Assembly (NCBI RefSeq): GCF_003031265.1
Contig: NZ_CP019966.1
Coordinates: forward strand, 124,001-188,000
DNA: 64,000 bases
Source of the DNA: Rhodopseudomonas palustris
GTDB taxonomy: Bacteria; Pseudomonadota; Alphaproteobacteria; Rhizobiales; Xanthobacteraceae
Reading direction: 5' to 3'
Position numbers and translations under genes: made by a program. Positions 51,786 to 62,157 of this stretch are shown in pieces (positions within the stretch are counted from its first letter, which is position 1; each line of letters starts with the position of its first letter). The notes under the pieces are model-generated. The model saw only the letters and a program-made list of their open reading frames with translations, was not told the origin of the DNA and searched no databases.

Positions 51786-52166
51786 ATGTTCGCAGTCATC
51801 AAAACCGGCGGCCGGCAATACCGTGTCGTTCCGGAAGATGTGCTCGAAGTAGGCAAGCTCGACGGCGACGTCGGCAGCATTGTCCAGCTCGGCGAAGTGC
51901 TCGTGCTGGGCGGCGACACCCCGGTTCTCGGCGCGCCCACCGTGGCCGGCGCTACCGTGGCGGCCGAAGTGCTGGACCACAAGCGCGGCCCGAAGGTGAT
52001 CGCGTTCAAGAAGCGTCGTCGCAAGCACTCCAAGCGCAAGCGCGGCTACCGCGATGAAATCACCGTGCTGCGGATCACCGAGATCCTCGCCGACGGCAAG
52101 AAGCCTTCGGTCGGCCCCCGCGCCAAGCGCGCAAAGGCTGCCCCGGCTGCGGAAGCAGCCGAATAA
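51786..52166 (+). CDS. rplU: 50S ribosomal protein L21
   Basis: The 126-residue protein starts FAVIKTGGRQYRV and contains KVIAFKKRRRKHSKRKRGYRDEI in outline, the family's rRNA-binding loop. The C-terminus has an Ala/Lys-rich extension common in alphaproteobacteria. ATG 51786 has a good purine-rich ribosome site, so the longer in-frame opening upstream is not used. L21 binds 23S rRNA in the 50S subunit. The L27 gene follows after 89 bases. Confidence 0.97.
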   Translation: MFAVIKTGGRQYRVVPEDVLEVGKLDGDVGSIVQLGEVLVLGGDTPVLGAPTVAGATVAAEVLDHKRGPKVIAFKKRRRKHSKRKRGYRDEITVLRITEILADGKKPSVGPRAKRAKAAPAAEAAE

Positions 52167-52255
52167 GGCGCCGCGCGCAGCAGACGTGACAAAAAAGCGG
52201 GATGATTCCGTAACGGGATTCATCTAAAAGGTATTTCGGATTTTGGAGACGAGCC

Positions 52256-52528
52256 ATGGCTCATAAAAAGGCGGGCGGTTCCTCGCGCAACGGACGTGAT
52301 TCCGCAGGCAAGCGCCTCGGCGTGAAGGCGTTTGGCGGCGAGCACGTGATTCCCGGCAACATCATTGCGCGTCAGCGCGGCACTCAGTGGCATCCCGGCC
52401 TCAACGTCGGCATGGGCACTGATCACACCTTGTTCGCCAAGGTGGAAGGCCGTGTCGAATTCCGCGCCAAAGCCAACGGCCGCACCTACGTATCGGTACT
52501 CCCGATTGCGATGCAGGCGGCCGAATAG
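52256..52528 (+). CDS. rpmA: 50S ribosomal protein L27
   Basis: The 90-residue protein starts [20 protein letters not shown], with the tail that reaches the peptidyl-transferase centre. It continues [37 protein letters not shown] precedes the ATG. It is the second gene of the L21-L27 transcript, which ends at the hairpin at 52593-52624. Confidence 0.98.
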   Translation: MAHKKAGGSSRNGRDSAGKRLGVKAFGGEHVIPGNIIARQRGTQWHPGLNVGMGTDHTLFAKVEGRVEFRAKANGRTYVSVLPIAMQAAE

Positions 52529-52592
52529 ACGGTGGACAAAAATATGTGTCCGCCGGGTCCTGTCAAACCGGCGGAGCACAACTAAGGGCTCC

Positions 52593-52624
52593 AGGGGAGG
52601 CGGGAAAACCGGCCTCCCCTTTTT
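52593..52624 (+). terminator. Intrinsic terminator after rpmA
   Basis: AGGGGAGGC and GCCTCCCCT form a perfect 9-bp GC-rich stem with a 10-nt loop, followed by five T residues. It separates the ribosomal protein transcript from the acetyltransferase gene. Confidence 0.92.
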
Positions 52625-52663
52625 CTTTGCGTACCTTTCACGGCGCACCTTCAGGAGCCCGCC

Positions 52664-53263
52664 ATGTTGCAGGAGATCCCGACCACCACGCCCTCGTTGC
52701 GCGAGGCGAGACCTTGCGTCCTCGAGACCGAGCGGCTGACGCTGCGTAAACCGGTTCTCGCGGACATCCAGGCCATCGCTTCGCTCGCCAACGATCGCCG
52801 CGTCGTCGAGATGACCCGGCGGATGCCGTTTCCCTACACGCGCGACGACGCCGCGCGCTTCGTGACCGCGCTGCCCAAGAGCAGCGACAGCGTGTTTCTG
52901 ATCGAGGCCGAGGATCTCGAGCCGATCGGACTGGTCGGCGTCGATTGGAGCGACCGCGACACTCCGGAGCTCGGTTACTGGCTCGGCGTGCAGCATTGGG
53001 GCAACGGCTACGCCACCGAAGCCGCGCGGGCGGTGATCGACTTCGCCTTCGAGGTGCACGGCGCCAAGCAGATGATCTCGGCCGCCCGTGTGATCAATCC
53101 GGCATCGCGCAACGTGCTGGAGAAGTGCGGCTTCCAATGGACCGGCGTCGAGCTGCACCGCTTCGAGTCGATCGGATCGTCGACCCCGGTCGACTGCTTC
53201 CGCCTCACCCGCGGGGTGTGGTCGTCGCTGAAGAAGTGGGGCACCACCAAGCGGCGCTGCTGA
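52664..53263 (+). CDS. GNAT-family N-acetyltransferase, RimJ type
   Basis: The 199-residue protein has the RimJ/RimL pattern. It begins with VLETERLTLRKPVLADIQAI. The acetyl-CoA binding region ELGYWLGVQHWGNGYATEAARAVIDFAF follows, and the NPASRNVLEKCGF segment comes near the end. CAGGAGCCCGCC precedes the ATG. Members acetylate protein N-termini or small molecules, and the target here is unknown. The position between rpmA and obgE is common in this bacterial group. Confidence 0.9.
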   Translation: MLQEIPTTTPSLREARPCVLETERLTLRKPVLADIQAIASLANDRRVVEMTRRMPFPYTRDDAARFVTALPKSSDSVFLIEAEDLEPIGLVGVDWSDRDTPELGYWLGVQHWGNGYATEAARAVIDFAFEVHGAKQMISAARVINPASRNVLEKCGFQWTGVELHRFESIGSSTPVDCFRLTRGVWSSLKKWGTTKRRC

Positions 53264-53474
53264 TCAGCACCTCGACACGCTATCATTGAAGTGAACGGAT
53301 CGGCCGGGTTGTGACCCGGCCGATGTTGTTTCGGGACAGACGTATCAAGCCGCGCCCTCGCCGTTACCCACCGCTTAACCACGGCCGGAGGACGAGCCGT
53401 CAGCCTCGGTGGGAACCGAGTTCAGCGCGCGGCCCAGGCTGCGTAGGACGGACTTCCAAACAGGGAGTTCCGAC

Positions 53475-53666
53475 ATGTCCGCTCATCGCTACATCCAAGC
53501 CGTCCTCGCCCGCGACCTCGCCGAAGAAATCAAGCCGCTCGCGCCTGCGACGATCGAGCAGGTCGAACTCACCGCCGACCGCGCAGCCGAAGCCGAGCAG
53601 CACCGCGAGCGGACCGAGCAGCTCAGCTTCCGGTTCGTCGATCTCGACCGCCGTTTCGGCATCTGA
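53475..53666 (+). CDS. 63-residue small protein, first of a tandem related pair
   Basis: The short, charged, helical protein starts MSAHRYIQAVLARDLAEEIK and ends RTEQLSFRFVDLDRRFGI. AGGGAG lies 7 bases before the ATG. The end resembles that of the next small protein (LSxRFxxLxxR). No known family is recognised. A longer in-frame opening upstream lacks this ribosome site. Confidence 0.65.
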   Translation: MSAHRYIQAVLARDLAEEIKPLAPATIEQVELTADRAAEAEQHRERTEQLSFRFVDLDRRFGI

Positions 53667-53793
53667 TGTGCGAGCAGGCGCGTTCAATTGGCGCTTAACC
53701 ATCGCCGGCTGATCGCGCCGCCTGCAACTTCGCGCATACGCGATCTTCATCAACCACGTGTAGTTAGGCGTCAGCTCGACCAGGGAGGTCCCG

Positions 53794-53967
53794 ATGTCCG
53801 ATTCGCCCGACCAAACCGTCGCCGTCCGCGACGTGCGTGATGAGTTCCGTGCCGACCTCGACGCGTTCGAGGCGACCGAGCGCAAGCTTCTGATCGAGGA
53901 ACGCCGCGAACGCGCGCGCGTGCTCAGCGAACGTTTCAGCGGACTGGCGCTGCGGGTCGGCGAGTAG
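53794..53967 (+). CDS. 57-residue small protein, second of a tandem related pair
   Basis: The frame starts MSDSPDQTVAVRDVRDEFRA and ends RVLSERFSGLALRVGE. AGGGAGG lies 6 bases before the ATG, in nearly the same sequence context as the preceding small gene. The protein is strongly charged and probably forms one long helix. Its stop codon directly abuts the stop of the convergent DMT transporter gene, with no base between. Confidence 0.65.
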   Translation: MSDSPDQTVAVRDVRDEFRADLDAFEATERKLLIEERRERARVLSERFSGLALRVGE

Positions 53968-54873
53968 TCAACCGCCCTCGGACGGCCGCGGCGCGCTGCG
54001 CTCGCGCCAGCCGAGATACAGCCCGGCCGCGATAATGATCGCGACGCCGGCCACGGTCGCCCGCGACGGCACATCGCCGAATAGCAGCCAGCCGAACGCG
54101 GCGGCGAAAATGATCATCGTGTACTGATACGGCACCACGACGCTGGCCGGCGCGAGCCGCAGCGAACGGTTGACGCACAGCAGACCGACCGCCGACACCG
54201 CGCCCGAGATCGCAAACCACACCAAATCAGTTGCGGACGGCGTGATCCAGCCGGACGGCGCCAGAACGAGGCCGAGCAGTAGCGTGCCCGCGAATTGCTG
54301 CGAGGCCAGCACCATGTCGGGCGTCTGGCGCAGAAACCGCGTCAGTAGCAGCAGGCCGGCGAACAGCACGCTGGCGAGGATCGCAATCAGCGCCGGCCAG
54401 CTCATCGTCTGGGTCGACGGCTGAAGCGCGATCAGCACGCCGACAAAGCCGACGACGATCGCGATTCCGCGCGCCCGGTCGATGGTCTCCCCCAGAAACA
54501 ACGCGGCGCCGACCGAGACGAACAGCGACGAGGCAAGATAGAAGGTGATGACGTCGGCGAGCGGCAGATAGGCGGCCGCCAGATAGAACACCGCGACTTC
54601 GCAGGCCGCGATCACCATCCGCGCCAGTTGCACCCCCGGCCGCTCCAACCGCAGAAACGCCTTCCGCTGGCGCCAGATCAGCGGCGACAGCACGAACAAG
54701 CCGGCCAGCGCCCGCAGCAGCAGCAATTGCCCGACCGAATAGGTCGCCACCACCGTCTTGCCGGCCGCATCGGAGAACGAAAACGCCAGCATCGCCAGCA
54801 GCATCAGCAAAATGCCGGCGATCCGGGCGGTGCGCGGGTCGGACGCGGTGGCGATTTTGGCGAACAGCCCCAT
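53968..54873 (-). CDS. EamA/DMT-superfamily transporter
   Basis: The 301-residue inner-membrane protein has ten predicted helices in two EamA repeats. The repeats end near YLPLADVITFYLASSLFVSVGAALFLGE and LRLAPASVVVPYQYTMIIFAAAFGWLLFGD, the typical duplicated helix-loop pattern. Members export metabolites or drugs. The substrate is unknown. ATG 54873 is chosen over a TTG 57 bases upstream. Confidence 0.9.
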   Translation of the reverse strand: MGLFAKIATASDPRTARIAGILLMLLAMLAFSFSDAAGKTVVATYSVGQLLLLRALAGLFVLSPLIWRQRKAFLRLERPGVQLARMVIAACEVAVFYLAAAYLPLADVITFYLASSLFVSVGAALFLGETIDRARGIAIVVGFVGVLIALQPSTQTMSWPALIAILASVLFAGLLLLTRFLRQTPDMVLASQQFAGTLLLGLVLAPSGWITPSATDLVWFAISGAVSAVGLLCVNRSLRLAPASVVVPYQYTMIIFAAAFGWLLFGDVPSRATVAGVAIIIAAGLYLGWRERSAPRPSEGG

Positions 54874-55022
54874 ATTTGGCCCGGACGGTTGTGACCGCCG
54901 CTTATCGCCCCGGGACTCGGGCTGGTGCAAGGCGGCGGAGGGTCGCTTCGACTTTCAGACCGCGGCAGCAGCGGACGGTGATCGAAGTGTTGCCGCGCCC
55001 CCCGACCTTACGATACGGATGA

Positions 55023-56087
<1,065 letters not shown>

Positions 56088-56227
56088 TTCCTCGCGTCCG
56101 GCCTCGATCGCGGCAGGTCTGCTGATCCGTTCGCACGGCTTGCGCGGCCCGTCCTGGTGCTGCAAAACGAGCCTCTTCCTGCCAGTCGCACTGCTTTGCG
56201 CACCGCGACGTTGTGATCGATATCTCC

Positions 56228-57358
56228 ATGGCCAGCCCCAAGCTTCACGATTTCCGCCACATCGTCGTCAAGGTCGGCTCGTCGCTGCTGATCGACTCGG
56301 TCGCCGGCGAGGTCCGAGCCGGGTGGCTGACTGCGCTCGCCGCCGACATTGCCGAGCTGCATCGTGGCGGCCGTGACGTGATGGTGGTGTCGTCCGGCTC
56401 GATCGCGCTCGGGCGCAGCCGGCTGAAGCTGCCGCGCGGCCCGCTCAAGCTTGAGGAAAGCCAGGCGGCAGCGGCAGTCGGCCAAATCGAATTGGCCCGG
56501 ACCTGGTCCGAAGTGCTTGGCGCCCACGGCATCGGCGCCGGCCAAATCCTGGTGACGTTTCAGGACACCGAAGAACGGCGTCGTTATCTCAATGCCCGCT
56601 CGACCATCGCCAAACTGCTGGAATGGCGCGCGGTGCCGGTGATCAACGAGAACGACACCGTCGCCACCACCGAGATCCGCTACGGCGATAACGACCGGTT
56701 GGCGGCGCGCGTCGCCACCATGGCGAGCGCCGATCTGCTGATCCTGCTGTCCGACATCGACGGGCTGTACACCGCACCGCCTGGCAGCAATCCGGACGCC
56801 ACGCTGATTCCCGTGGTCGAAGCGATCACCGCCGAAATCGAGGGCATGGCAGGCGCTGCCGGCTCGGAGCTGTCGCGCGGCGGCATGCGCACCAAGATCG
56901 AAGCGGCCAAGATCGCGACCTCCGCCGGCACTCACATGCTGATTGCCTCTGGCAAGATCGATCATCCGCTCAAGGCGATCGCCGAAGGTGGCAAGTGCAC
57001 CTGGTTCCTGACGCCGGCCAATCCCGTGACGGCGCGAAAGCGCTGGATTGCCGGTACGCTGGAGCCGAAGGGCACGTTGACGATCGACGCCGGCGCCGTC
57101 AGCGCGCTGCGCGCCGGCAAGAGCCTGCTGCCAGCCGGTGTGATCCGGGTCGACGGCCAGTTTTCCCGCGGCGATGCGGTGATTGTGCGCGGACCGGACA
57201 CCCATGAGATCGGCCGTGGCCTCGTCGCTTACGACGCTGAGGATGCCGAGAAGATCAAGGGCCGGTCGTCGCCGGACGTGATGATGATCCTCGGGATCAC
57301 CGGCCGGGCCGAGATGATCCATCGCGACGATCTGGTCGTCGGCACGGCGCCGGCCTGA
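56228..57358 (+). CDS. proB: Glutamate 5-kinase
   Basis: The 376-residue enzyme phosphorylates glutamate in the first step of proline synthesis. It starts with [12 protein letters not shown] and has [34 protein letters not shown] (partly quoted family motif NENDTV) and [12 protein letters not shown]-terminal PUA domain follows from about residue 280. ATG 56228 is used, and a GTG at 56213 would add five residues. proA lies 202 bases downstream. Confidence 0.96.
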   Translation: MASPKLHDFRHIVVKVGSSLLIDSVAGEVRAGWLTALAADIAELHRGGRDVMVVSSGSIALGRSRLKLPRGPLKLEESQAAAAVGQIELARTWSEVLGAHGIGAGQILVTFQDTEERRRYLNARSTIAKLLEWRAVPVINENDTVATTEIRYGDNDRLAARVATMASADLLILLSDIDGLYTAPPGSNPDATLIPVVEAITAEIEGMAGAAGSELSRGGMRTKIEAAKIATSAGTHMLIASGKIDHPLKAIAEGGKCTWFLTPANPVTARKRWIAGTLEPKGTLTIDAGAVSALRAGKSLLPAGVIRVDGQFSRGDAVIVRGPDTHEIGRGLVAYDAEDAEKIKGRSSPDVMMILGITGRAEMIHRDDLVVGTAPA

Positions 57359-57560
57359 CGCGCAGTCCTTCGGTGCCCCTGCCGCGTGTTAGCAAGCAGG
57401 GGTTTCGTGGACGTCCGGTTAGCAATGAACCGCCAAATCGCGGCAACCTCGTCGATTGCCGAAAGGACCGGGATCACCCGGTTTCCCCGCAACCGGCTTG
57501 GCGGAGCGGCCTTTTCCCCCTATTTACATGACCTACCACGGATTTTTCAGGCTCAACGCT

Positions 57561-58853
57561 ATGACCGCCTCGCTCAAAGCCATCGACGGCAGCGCCGAAC
57601 TCACGACGCTGATGACCGACCTGGGTCGGCAGGCCCGCGCCGCCGCGCGGACCCTGGCGCTGGCGCCGCCGGAGCAGAAGAACCGCGCGCTGGAAGCGAT
57701 GGAGCGGGCTATCCGCGCCGGCGCCGACAAGATCCTGGCGGCGAACGCCGAGGATGTCGCCGATGCGAAAGCGGCCGGTACCACGTCGGCATTCTTGGAC
57801 CGTTTGACGCTGACGCCCGCGCGCGTCGAAGCGATGGCCGAAGGCATCGCGGTGGTGCGCGGCATCGCCGACCCGGTCGGCACCGTGACCGAAAGCTGGC
57901 AGCGGCCGAACGGCATGACCATCGAGCGCGTCCGCGTGCCGCTCGGGGTCGTGGCGGTGATCTTCGAAAGCCGCCCCAACGTTGCGGCTGACGCCGGCGT
58001 GCTGTGCCTGAAGTCCGGCAACGCCGTGATCCTGCGCGGCGGCTCGGAGAGCTTCCGCTCGTGCCGTGCGATCCATGACTGCCTGGTGCAGGGTCTGCGC
58101 GAGGCCGGGCTGCCGGATGCGGCGATTACTTTGGTGCCGACCCGCGACAGGGCCGCGGTGGGCTTGTTGCTTTCGGGCCTCGATGGAACGGTCGACGTCA
58201 TCGTGCCGCGCGGCGGCAAGAGCTTGGTCGCCCGCGTCGAAAGCGAAGCGCGGGTGCCGGTGTTCGCGCATCTGGAAGGCGTCAATCACGTTTATGTCGA
58301 TCGCAGCGCTGATCTGGAGATGGCCAAGTCGATCGTGCTGAATGCCAAGATGCGCCGTACCGGCGTCTGCGGCGCAGCCGAAACGCTACTGATCGACCGC
58401 GCGGCCGCAGCGACGCATCTCGCTCCGCTGGTGACGATGCTGATCGACTCGGGTTGCGAAGTGCGCGGCGATCAGGCCGTGCAACAGGTCGATCCCCGGG
58501 TAAAGCCGGCGAGCGATGAGGACTGGGATACTGAGTATCTCGACGCGGTCATCGCCGCCAAGCTGGTCGATGGTGTCGACGCGGCGATCGCGCATATTCA
58601 CGATCACGGATCGCATCACACCGATGCGATCGTCGCCGAGGATGCGCAGGCGGCACAGAAGTTTCTCAGCGAAGTCGACTCCGCGATCGTGCTGCACAAC
58701 GCATCGACGCAGTTCGCCGACGGCGGTGAGTTCGGCTTTGGTGCCGAGATTGGAATCGCCACCGGCAAATTCCACGCCCGCGGACCGGTCGGGGCCGAAC
58801 AGCTGACGACGTTCAAGTATCGCATCCATGGCAGCGGACAAACCCGGCCGTGA
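57561..58853 (+). CDS. proA: Glutamate-5-semialdehyde dehydrogenase
   Basis: The 430-residue NADPH-dependent enzyme reduces glutamyl-5-phosphate. Family motifs include [47 protein letters not shown] and the catalytic Cys region [13 protein letters not shown]. Near the end is [24 protein letters not shown] 57561 gives the normal length. The frame extends upstream by 35 codons without family similarity. Confidence 0.96.
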   Translation: MTASLKAIDGSAELTTLMTDLGRQARAAARTLALAPPEQKNRALEAMERAIRAGADKILAANAEDVADAKAAGTTSAFLDRLTLTPARVEAMAEGIAVVRGIADPVGTVTESWQRPNGMTIERVRVPLGVVAVIFESRPNVAADAGVLCLKSGNAVILRGGSESFRSCRAIHDCLVQGLREAGLPDAAITLVPTRDRAAVGLLLSGLDGTVDVIVPRGGKSLVARVESEARVPVFAHLEGVNHVYVDRSADLEMAKSIVLNAKMRRTGVCGAAETLLIDRAAAATHLAPLVTMLIDSGCEVRGDQAVQQVDPRVKPASDEDWDTEYLDAVIAAKLVDGVDAAIAHIHDHGSHHTDAIVAEDAQAAQKFLSEVDSAIVLHNASTQFADGGEFGFGAEIGIATGKFHARGPVGAEQLTTFKYRIHGSGQTRP

Positions 58854-58877
58854 TGCTGCCGTGCCGCCGAGGCTGAG

Positions 58878-59507
58878 GTGACGACGGACCTCGCCGCAGC
58901 CCGCCGCGCGATTCCGCCGTTCACGCCGGGAATGCGGATCGGCCTGCTCGGCGGCTCGTTCAACCCGCCGCATCTGGCACATCGCGCGATCAGTCAGTTC
59001 GCGCTCAAACGGCTGATGCTCGATCGGGTGTGGTGGCTGGTATCACCGGGCAATCCGCTAAAGGATATCTCCAGCCTGCGCGAGATCGACGCCCGGGTTG
59101 CCGCGGCGCAAGCGATCGCGGACGATCCGCGCATCCAGGTCAGTCGTCTCGAAGCCGTCATCGGCACCCGCTACACTGCAGACACTCTCCGCTATCTGCG
59201 CCGGCATTGTCCTGGCGCTCGCTTCGTCTGGATCATGGGCGCCGACAATCTGGCTCAGTTCCATCGCTGGCAGCAGTGGCAGCAGATCGCGGCCGAGGTC
59301 CCGATCGCTGTGATCGATCGTCCCCCCACCAGCCTCCGCGCGCTCGCGGCTCCCGCCGCCCAGCGTTTGATGCGAATGCGAATTCCTACCAATGAAGCAG
59401 CAACCCTGGCGGATCGCCAGCCGCCCGCCTGGGTGTTTCTCACCGGGCTGAAATCGCCGGTGTCGTCGACCGCTTTGCGGAACCCCGACGGAAGCTGGAA
59501 GACATGA
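58878..59507 (+). CDS. nadD: Nicotinate-nucleotide adenylyltransferase
   Basis: The 209-residue enzyme forms deamido-NAD from nicotinate mononucleotide and ATP. It has [18 protein letters not shown] with the HxGH-like nucleotide motif in [30 protein letters not shown] and the closing SSTALRN. The GTG start at 58878 follows GAGGCTGAG. An ATG at 58932 (MRIGLLGG) is an alternative that would remove 18 residues. Confidence 0.94.
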   Translation: MTTDLAAARRAIPPFTPGMRIGLLGGSFNPPHLAHRAISQFALKRLMLDRVWWLVSPGNPLKDISSLREIDARVAAAQAIADDPRIQVSRLEAVIGTRYTADTLRYLRRHCPGARFVWIMGADNLAQFHRWQQWQQIAAEVPIAVIDRPPTSLRALAAPAAQRLMRMRIPTNEAATLADRQPPAWVFLTGLKSPVSSTALRNPDGSWKT

Positions 59508-59706
59508 TGGTCGCGTTCGCTGGACTCTCGGCGCGGCGCTCCCCACATCGGATGTGTGACTTTTGCGAGACGGCGCGGCGGCGTTTACGGCTCCTGCAAG
59601 GCGCCCTGGATTCCACTTTGCTGGAAATTGCTTTAGAATGGCCTGTGGGCGCCGGGAGTCGGCACCCGCGATACAGTGAAAGGAAAGGTCCCTGACCACT
59701 TCTGTA

Positions 59707-60174
59707 TTGTCTACGTCGGCTTTGCCGAAATCGGTCGCGGCAAAGGCTTCGCGGTCCGCGTCAACCAGGACTGCGCCAGTACCGACCCCTGAGGCGATCG
59801 CGCCGGATGCATCGCAGTTCAAGGCTGCGCCGGATGCGGAAGCGACGCTGCAACTGATCCTCTCCCGCCTCGACGACATGAAGGCGGAGGAGACGGTGAC
59901 CATCGACCTCCGCGGCAAATCAGCGATGTTCGACTACGTGGTCGTCACCACTGGACGGGTTAACCGTCACGTTGGCGCGATCGCCGAGAACGTCGTCAAG
60001 GCCCTGAAGCAGGCCGGCATCGCCGCGCCGCACGTCGAAGGCTTGCCGAACTGCGATTGGGTGCTGATCGACGCCGGCGACGTCGTGTTGCACGTCTTCC
60101 GTCCCGAGGTCCGCGAGTTCTACAACCTCGAACGGTTGTGGACGCAAGGTCCGGCGCCGGCGAAGACGCTGTAG
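59707..60174 (+). CDS. rsfS: Ribosomal silencing factor RsfS
   Basis: The roughly 155-residue protein binds L14 and blocks subunit joining when nutrients are low. The domain runs from about residue 45: ILSRLDDMKAEETVTIDLRG, SAMFDYVVVTTGRVNRHVGAIAENVV (core FDYVVVTTGR) and DWVLIDAGDVVLHVFRPEVREFYNLE. An Ala/Ser/Pro-rich N-terminal extension precedes it. The start is uncertain. No ATG or GTG fits, and TTG 59707 is used here. A CTG at 59692 has the better ribosome-site distance (AGGAAAGG). nadD ends 200 bases upstream. Confidence 0.93.
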   Translation: MSTSALPKSVAAKASRSASTRTAPVPTPEAIAPDASQFKAAPDAEATLQLILSRLDDMKAEETVTIDLRGKSAMFDYVVVTTGRVNRHVGAIAENVVKALKQAGIAAPHVEGLPNCDWVLIDAGDVVLHVFRPEVREFYNLERLWTQGPAPAKTL

Positions 60175-60263
60175 TCATCGTAGTCCGTGTGGCGTCGGCG
60201 CGGCTGAAGACGCGTGTCTGACGGATGGGTAGCGCGGCTCTCGCGCAAAGGGCGCGTGAGCCG

Positions 60264-60746
60264 ATGCGATTGTTGATCCTGGCTGTCGGGAAGCTGAAAC
60301 AGGGGCCGGAGCGTGAGCTCGCCGAGCGCTATCGTGCGCGGTTCGACGACCTCGGCCGCAAGCTCGGCTTCCGCGGCCTCGACGTCCATGAAATTGCCGA
60401 AAGCCGCGCCCGCGAGGCGCCGGCCCGGATGGCGGAAGAAGCCGCCGCGATTATCGCTCAGGTGCCGGATGGCGCCGTGTTGGTCACGCTCGACGAGCGC
60501 GGACAGAGCCTCGGCAGCACCGCCTTCGCCGCTCAGCTCGGCCGCTGGCGGGACGAGCAGGTGCCCGGTACTATTTTCGTGATCGGCGGAGCAGACGGAC
60601 TTTTGCCTGAATTGCGGCGCAAGGCAAAGCTGAGCATGTCGTTCGGGGGGGCGACATGGCCGCACCAAATGGTTCGCGTGATGCTGCTGGAGCAGATCTA
60701 TCGGGCCGCGACGATTTTGGCGGGACATCCTTACCATCGTGCGTAA
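60264..60746 (+). CDS. rlmH: 23S rRNA pseudouridine-1915 N3-methyltransferase
   Basis: The 160-residue SPOUT methyltransferase has LLILAVGKLKQGPERELAERY, LVTLDERGQSLGS, TIFVIGGADGL and KLSMSFGGATWPHQMVRVMLLEQIYRA in outline. The deep-knot GGADG and the FGGATWPHQMVR end are typical. ATG 60264 gives the usual length. Its stop overlaps the following gene by 8 bases. Confidence 0.96.
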   Translation: MRLLILAVGKLKQGPERELAERYRARFDDLGRKLGFRGLDVHEIAESRAREAPARMAEEAAAIIAQVPDGAVLVTLDERGQSLGSTAFAAQLGRWRDEQVPGTIFVIGGADGLLPELRRKAKLSMSFGGATWPHQMVRVMLLEQIYRAATILAGHPYHRA

Positions 60747-62157
60747 CCGACGCCGTAGCGAACCGATGCATGCACCGCGCAACACGGCTGCGAGGCACAC
60801 TGCGGCTGCCGGCTCTTGGCGGCCCGCGGTTCTATTGTCCGCCGGGCTCGCTGCGGGCTTGTGGGCGGGCGACTTGGCGCGTCCGAACGGGACGCTGATC
60901 TCCTCGGCGAAGGCCCAGACCGCCCCGGCCGCCACGACGGCGACGCCGTCGATGGCGGACCTGATCAAGCAGCATGAGCAGGAGCTCGAAGCGGCACGGG
61001 CGCAGCAGAAGAGCGCCGCCGAGCAGCAGGACAAGCTCAAGGCCGATCTGGCGGCGATCGGCGCTGACCGCACCAAGCTCAATCAGGAACTGATCGACGT
61101 CGCCGCCAAGGTGCGGGCGGTCGAAACCCGCATCAGCGACGCCGAAGCGCGCCTGCGCCCGCTCGACGCGCGCGAGACTGAAATCCGCACATCGCTGGAC
61201 GCCCGCCGCGGCGAGATCGGCGAGGTGCTGGCCGCCCTTCAGCGCGCCGGGCGCCGCGCCCCGCCCGCACTGCTGGTTCGCCCCGAAGACGCACTGGAGT
61301 CGCTGCGCACCGCGATCCTGCTAGGCGCCGTGGTGCCGGAGCTGCGGACCCGCGCAGAGCGTCTCGCTATCGATCTCGGCGAACTGATCGCGGTGCGCCA
61401 GAAGATCGCCGCCGAGCGCGACCAGCTCGCCGCCGACCGCAATAACCTGACCACCGACCAGACCCGGCTCGCCGCCTTGGTCGAAGAGCGGCAGCGGCAA
61501 CAGAGTGCGGTCGAAAAGGACATCGAGGCCGAGCGCGGCCGGGCGCTGACGCTGTCGCGCCAGGTCGACAGCCTCCAGGGCCTGATTGCCAAGATGGAGC
61601 AGGACCTCAAGAGCGCCGCGAAGGCTGCGGCCGCCGCCGATCAGAAGGGCGCTCCGGCTGCCGGCAAGGCCAACCTGGCGGCGCTGAAGGACCCCGGCCG
61701 GCTGAGCCCGGCGATCGCATTCGCTTCCGCCAAGGGCATGCTGCCGCTGCCGGTCAACGGCACCAAAATCCGCGAATTCGGGCGCCCCGACGGGGTTGGC
61801 GGCGTCGAGCGCGGCATCTCACTGGCGACGCGCGCCGGCGCCCAGATTACAACACCTTGCGATGGCTGGGTGGTCTATGCCGGCCCGTTCCGCTCCTATG
61901 GACAACTCTTGATCCTCAATGCCGGTGGCGGGTATCATGTCCTGATCGCCGGGATGGAGCGCATTTCAGTCAATATCGGGCAGTTCGTGCTCACGGGAGA
62001 GCCGGTCGCGACCATGGGTTCGACCTCGCGGGTCGCCTCGATCCTCGCGGCCAACGCCAGTCAGCCCGTGCTCTACGTCGAGTTCCGTAAAGACGGCACT
62101 CCCATCGATCCAGGCCCATGGTGGGCCGCAAATGAAGGCGAGAAGGTTCGCGGATGA
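60739..62157 (+). CDS. EnvC-like murein hydrolase activator (degenerate LytM)
   Basis: The 472-residue protein has an N-terminal hydrophobic signal segment near residues 28-58. Long coiled coils follow (about 75-290), and a C-terminal M23/LytM domain closes the protein. Zinc ligands of active M23 peptidases are missing: the HxxxD position reads RGISLAT and the HLHFE position reads VLYVEF. That is the pattern of EnvC-type activators, which switch on amidases during cell separation. The start could be GTG 60739, overlapping rlmH, or ATG 60766. It overlaps ctpA by 4 bases. Confidence 0.88.
   Translation: MRNRRRSEPMHAPRNTAARHTAAAGSWRPAVLLSAGLAAGLWAGDLARPNGTLISSAKAQTAPAATTATPSMADLIKQHEQELEAARAQQKSAAEQQDKLKADLAAIGADRTKLNQELIDVAAKVRAVETRISDAEARLRPLDARETEIRTSLDARRGEIGEVLAALQRAGRRAPPALLVRPEDALESLRTAILLGAVVPELRTRAERLAIDLGELIAVRQKIAAERDQLAADRNNLTTDQTRLAALVEERQRQQSAVEKDIEAERGRALTLSRQVDSLQGLIAKMEQDLKSAAKAAAAADQKGAPAAGKANLAALKDPGRLSPAIAFASAKGMLPLPVNGTKIREFGRPDGVGGVERGISLATRAGAQITTPCDGWVVYAGPFRSYGQLLILNAGGGYHVLIAGMERISVNIGQFVLTGEPVATMGSTSRVASILAANASQPVLYVEFRKDGTPIDPGPWWAANEGEKVRG

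Noticed and set aside
59504..59695. A 63-codon frame between nadD and rsfS
   Set aside because: It overlaps the nadD end, has no good ribosome site and no recognisable features.
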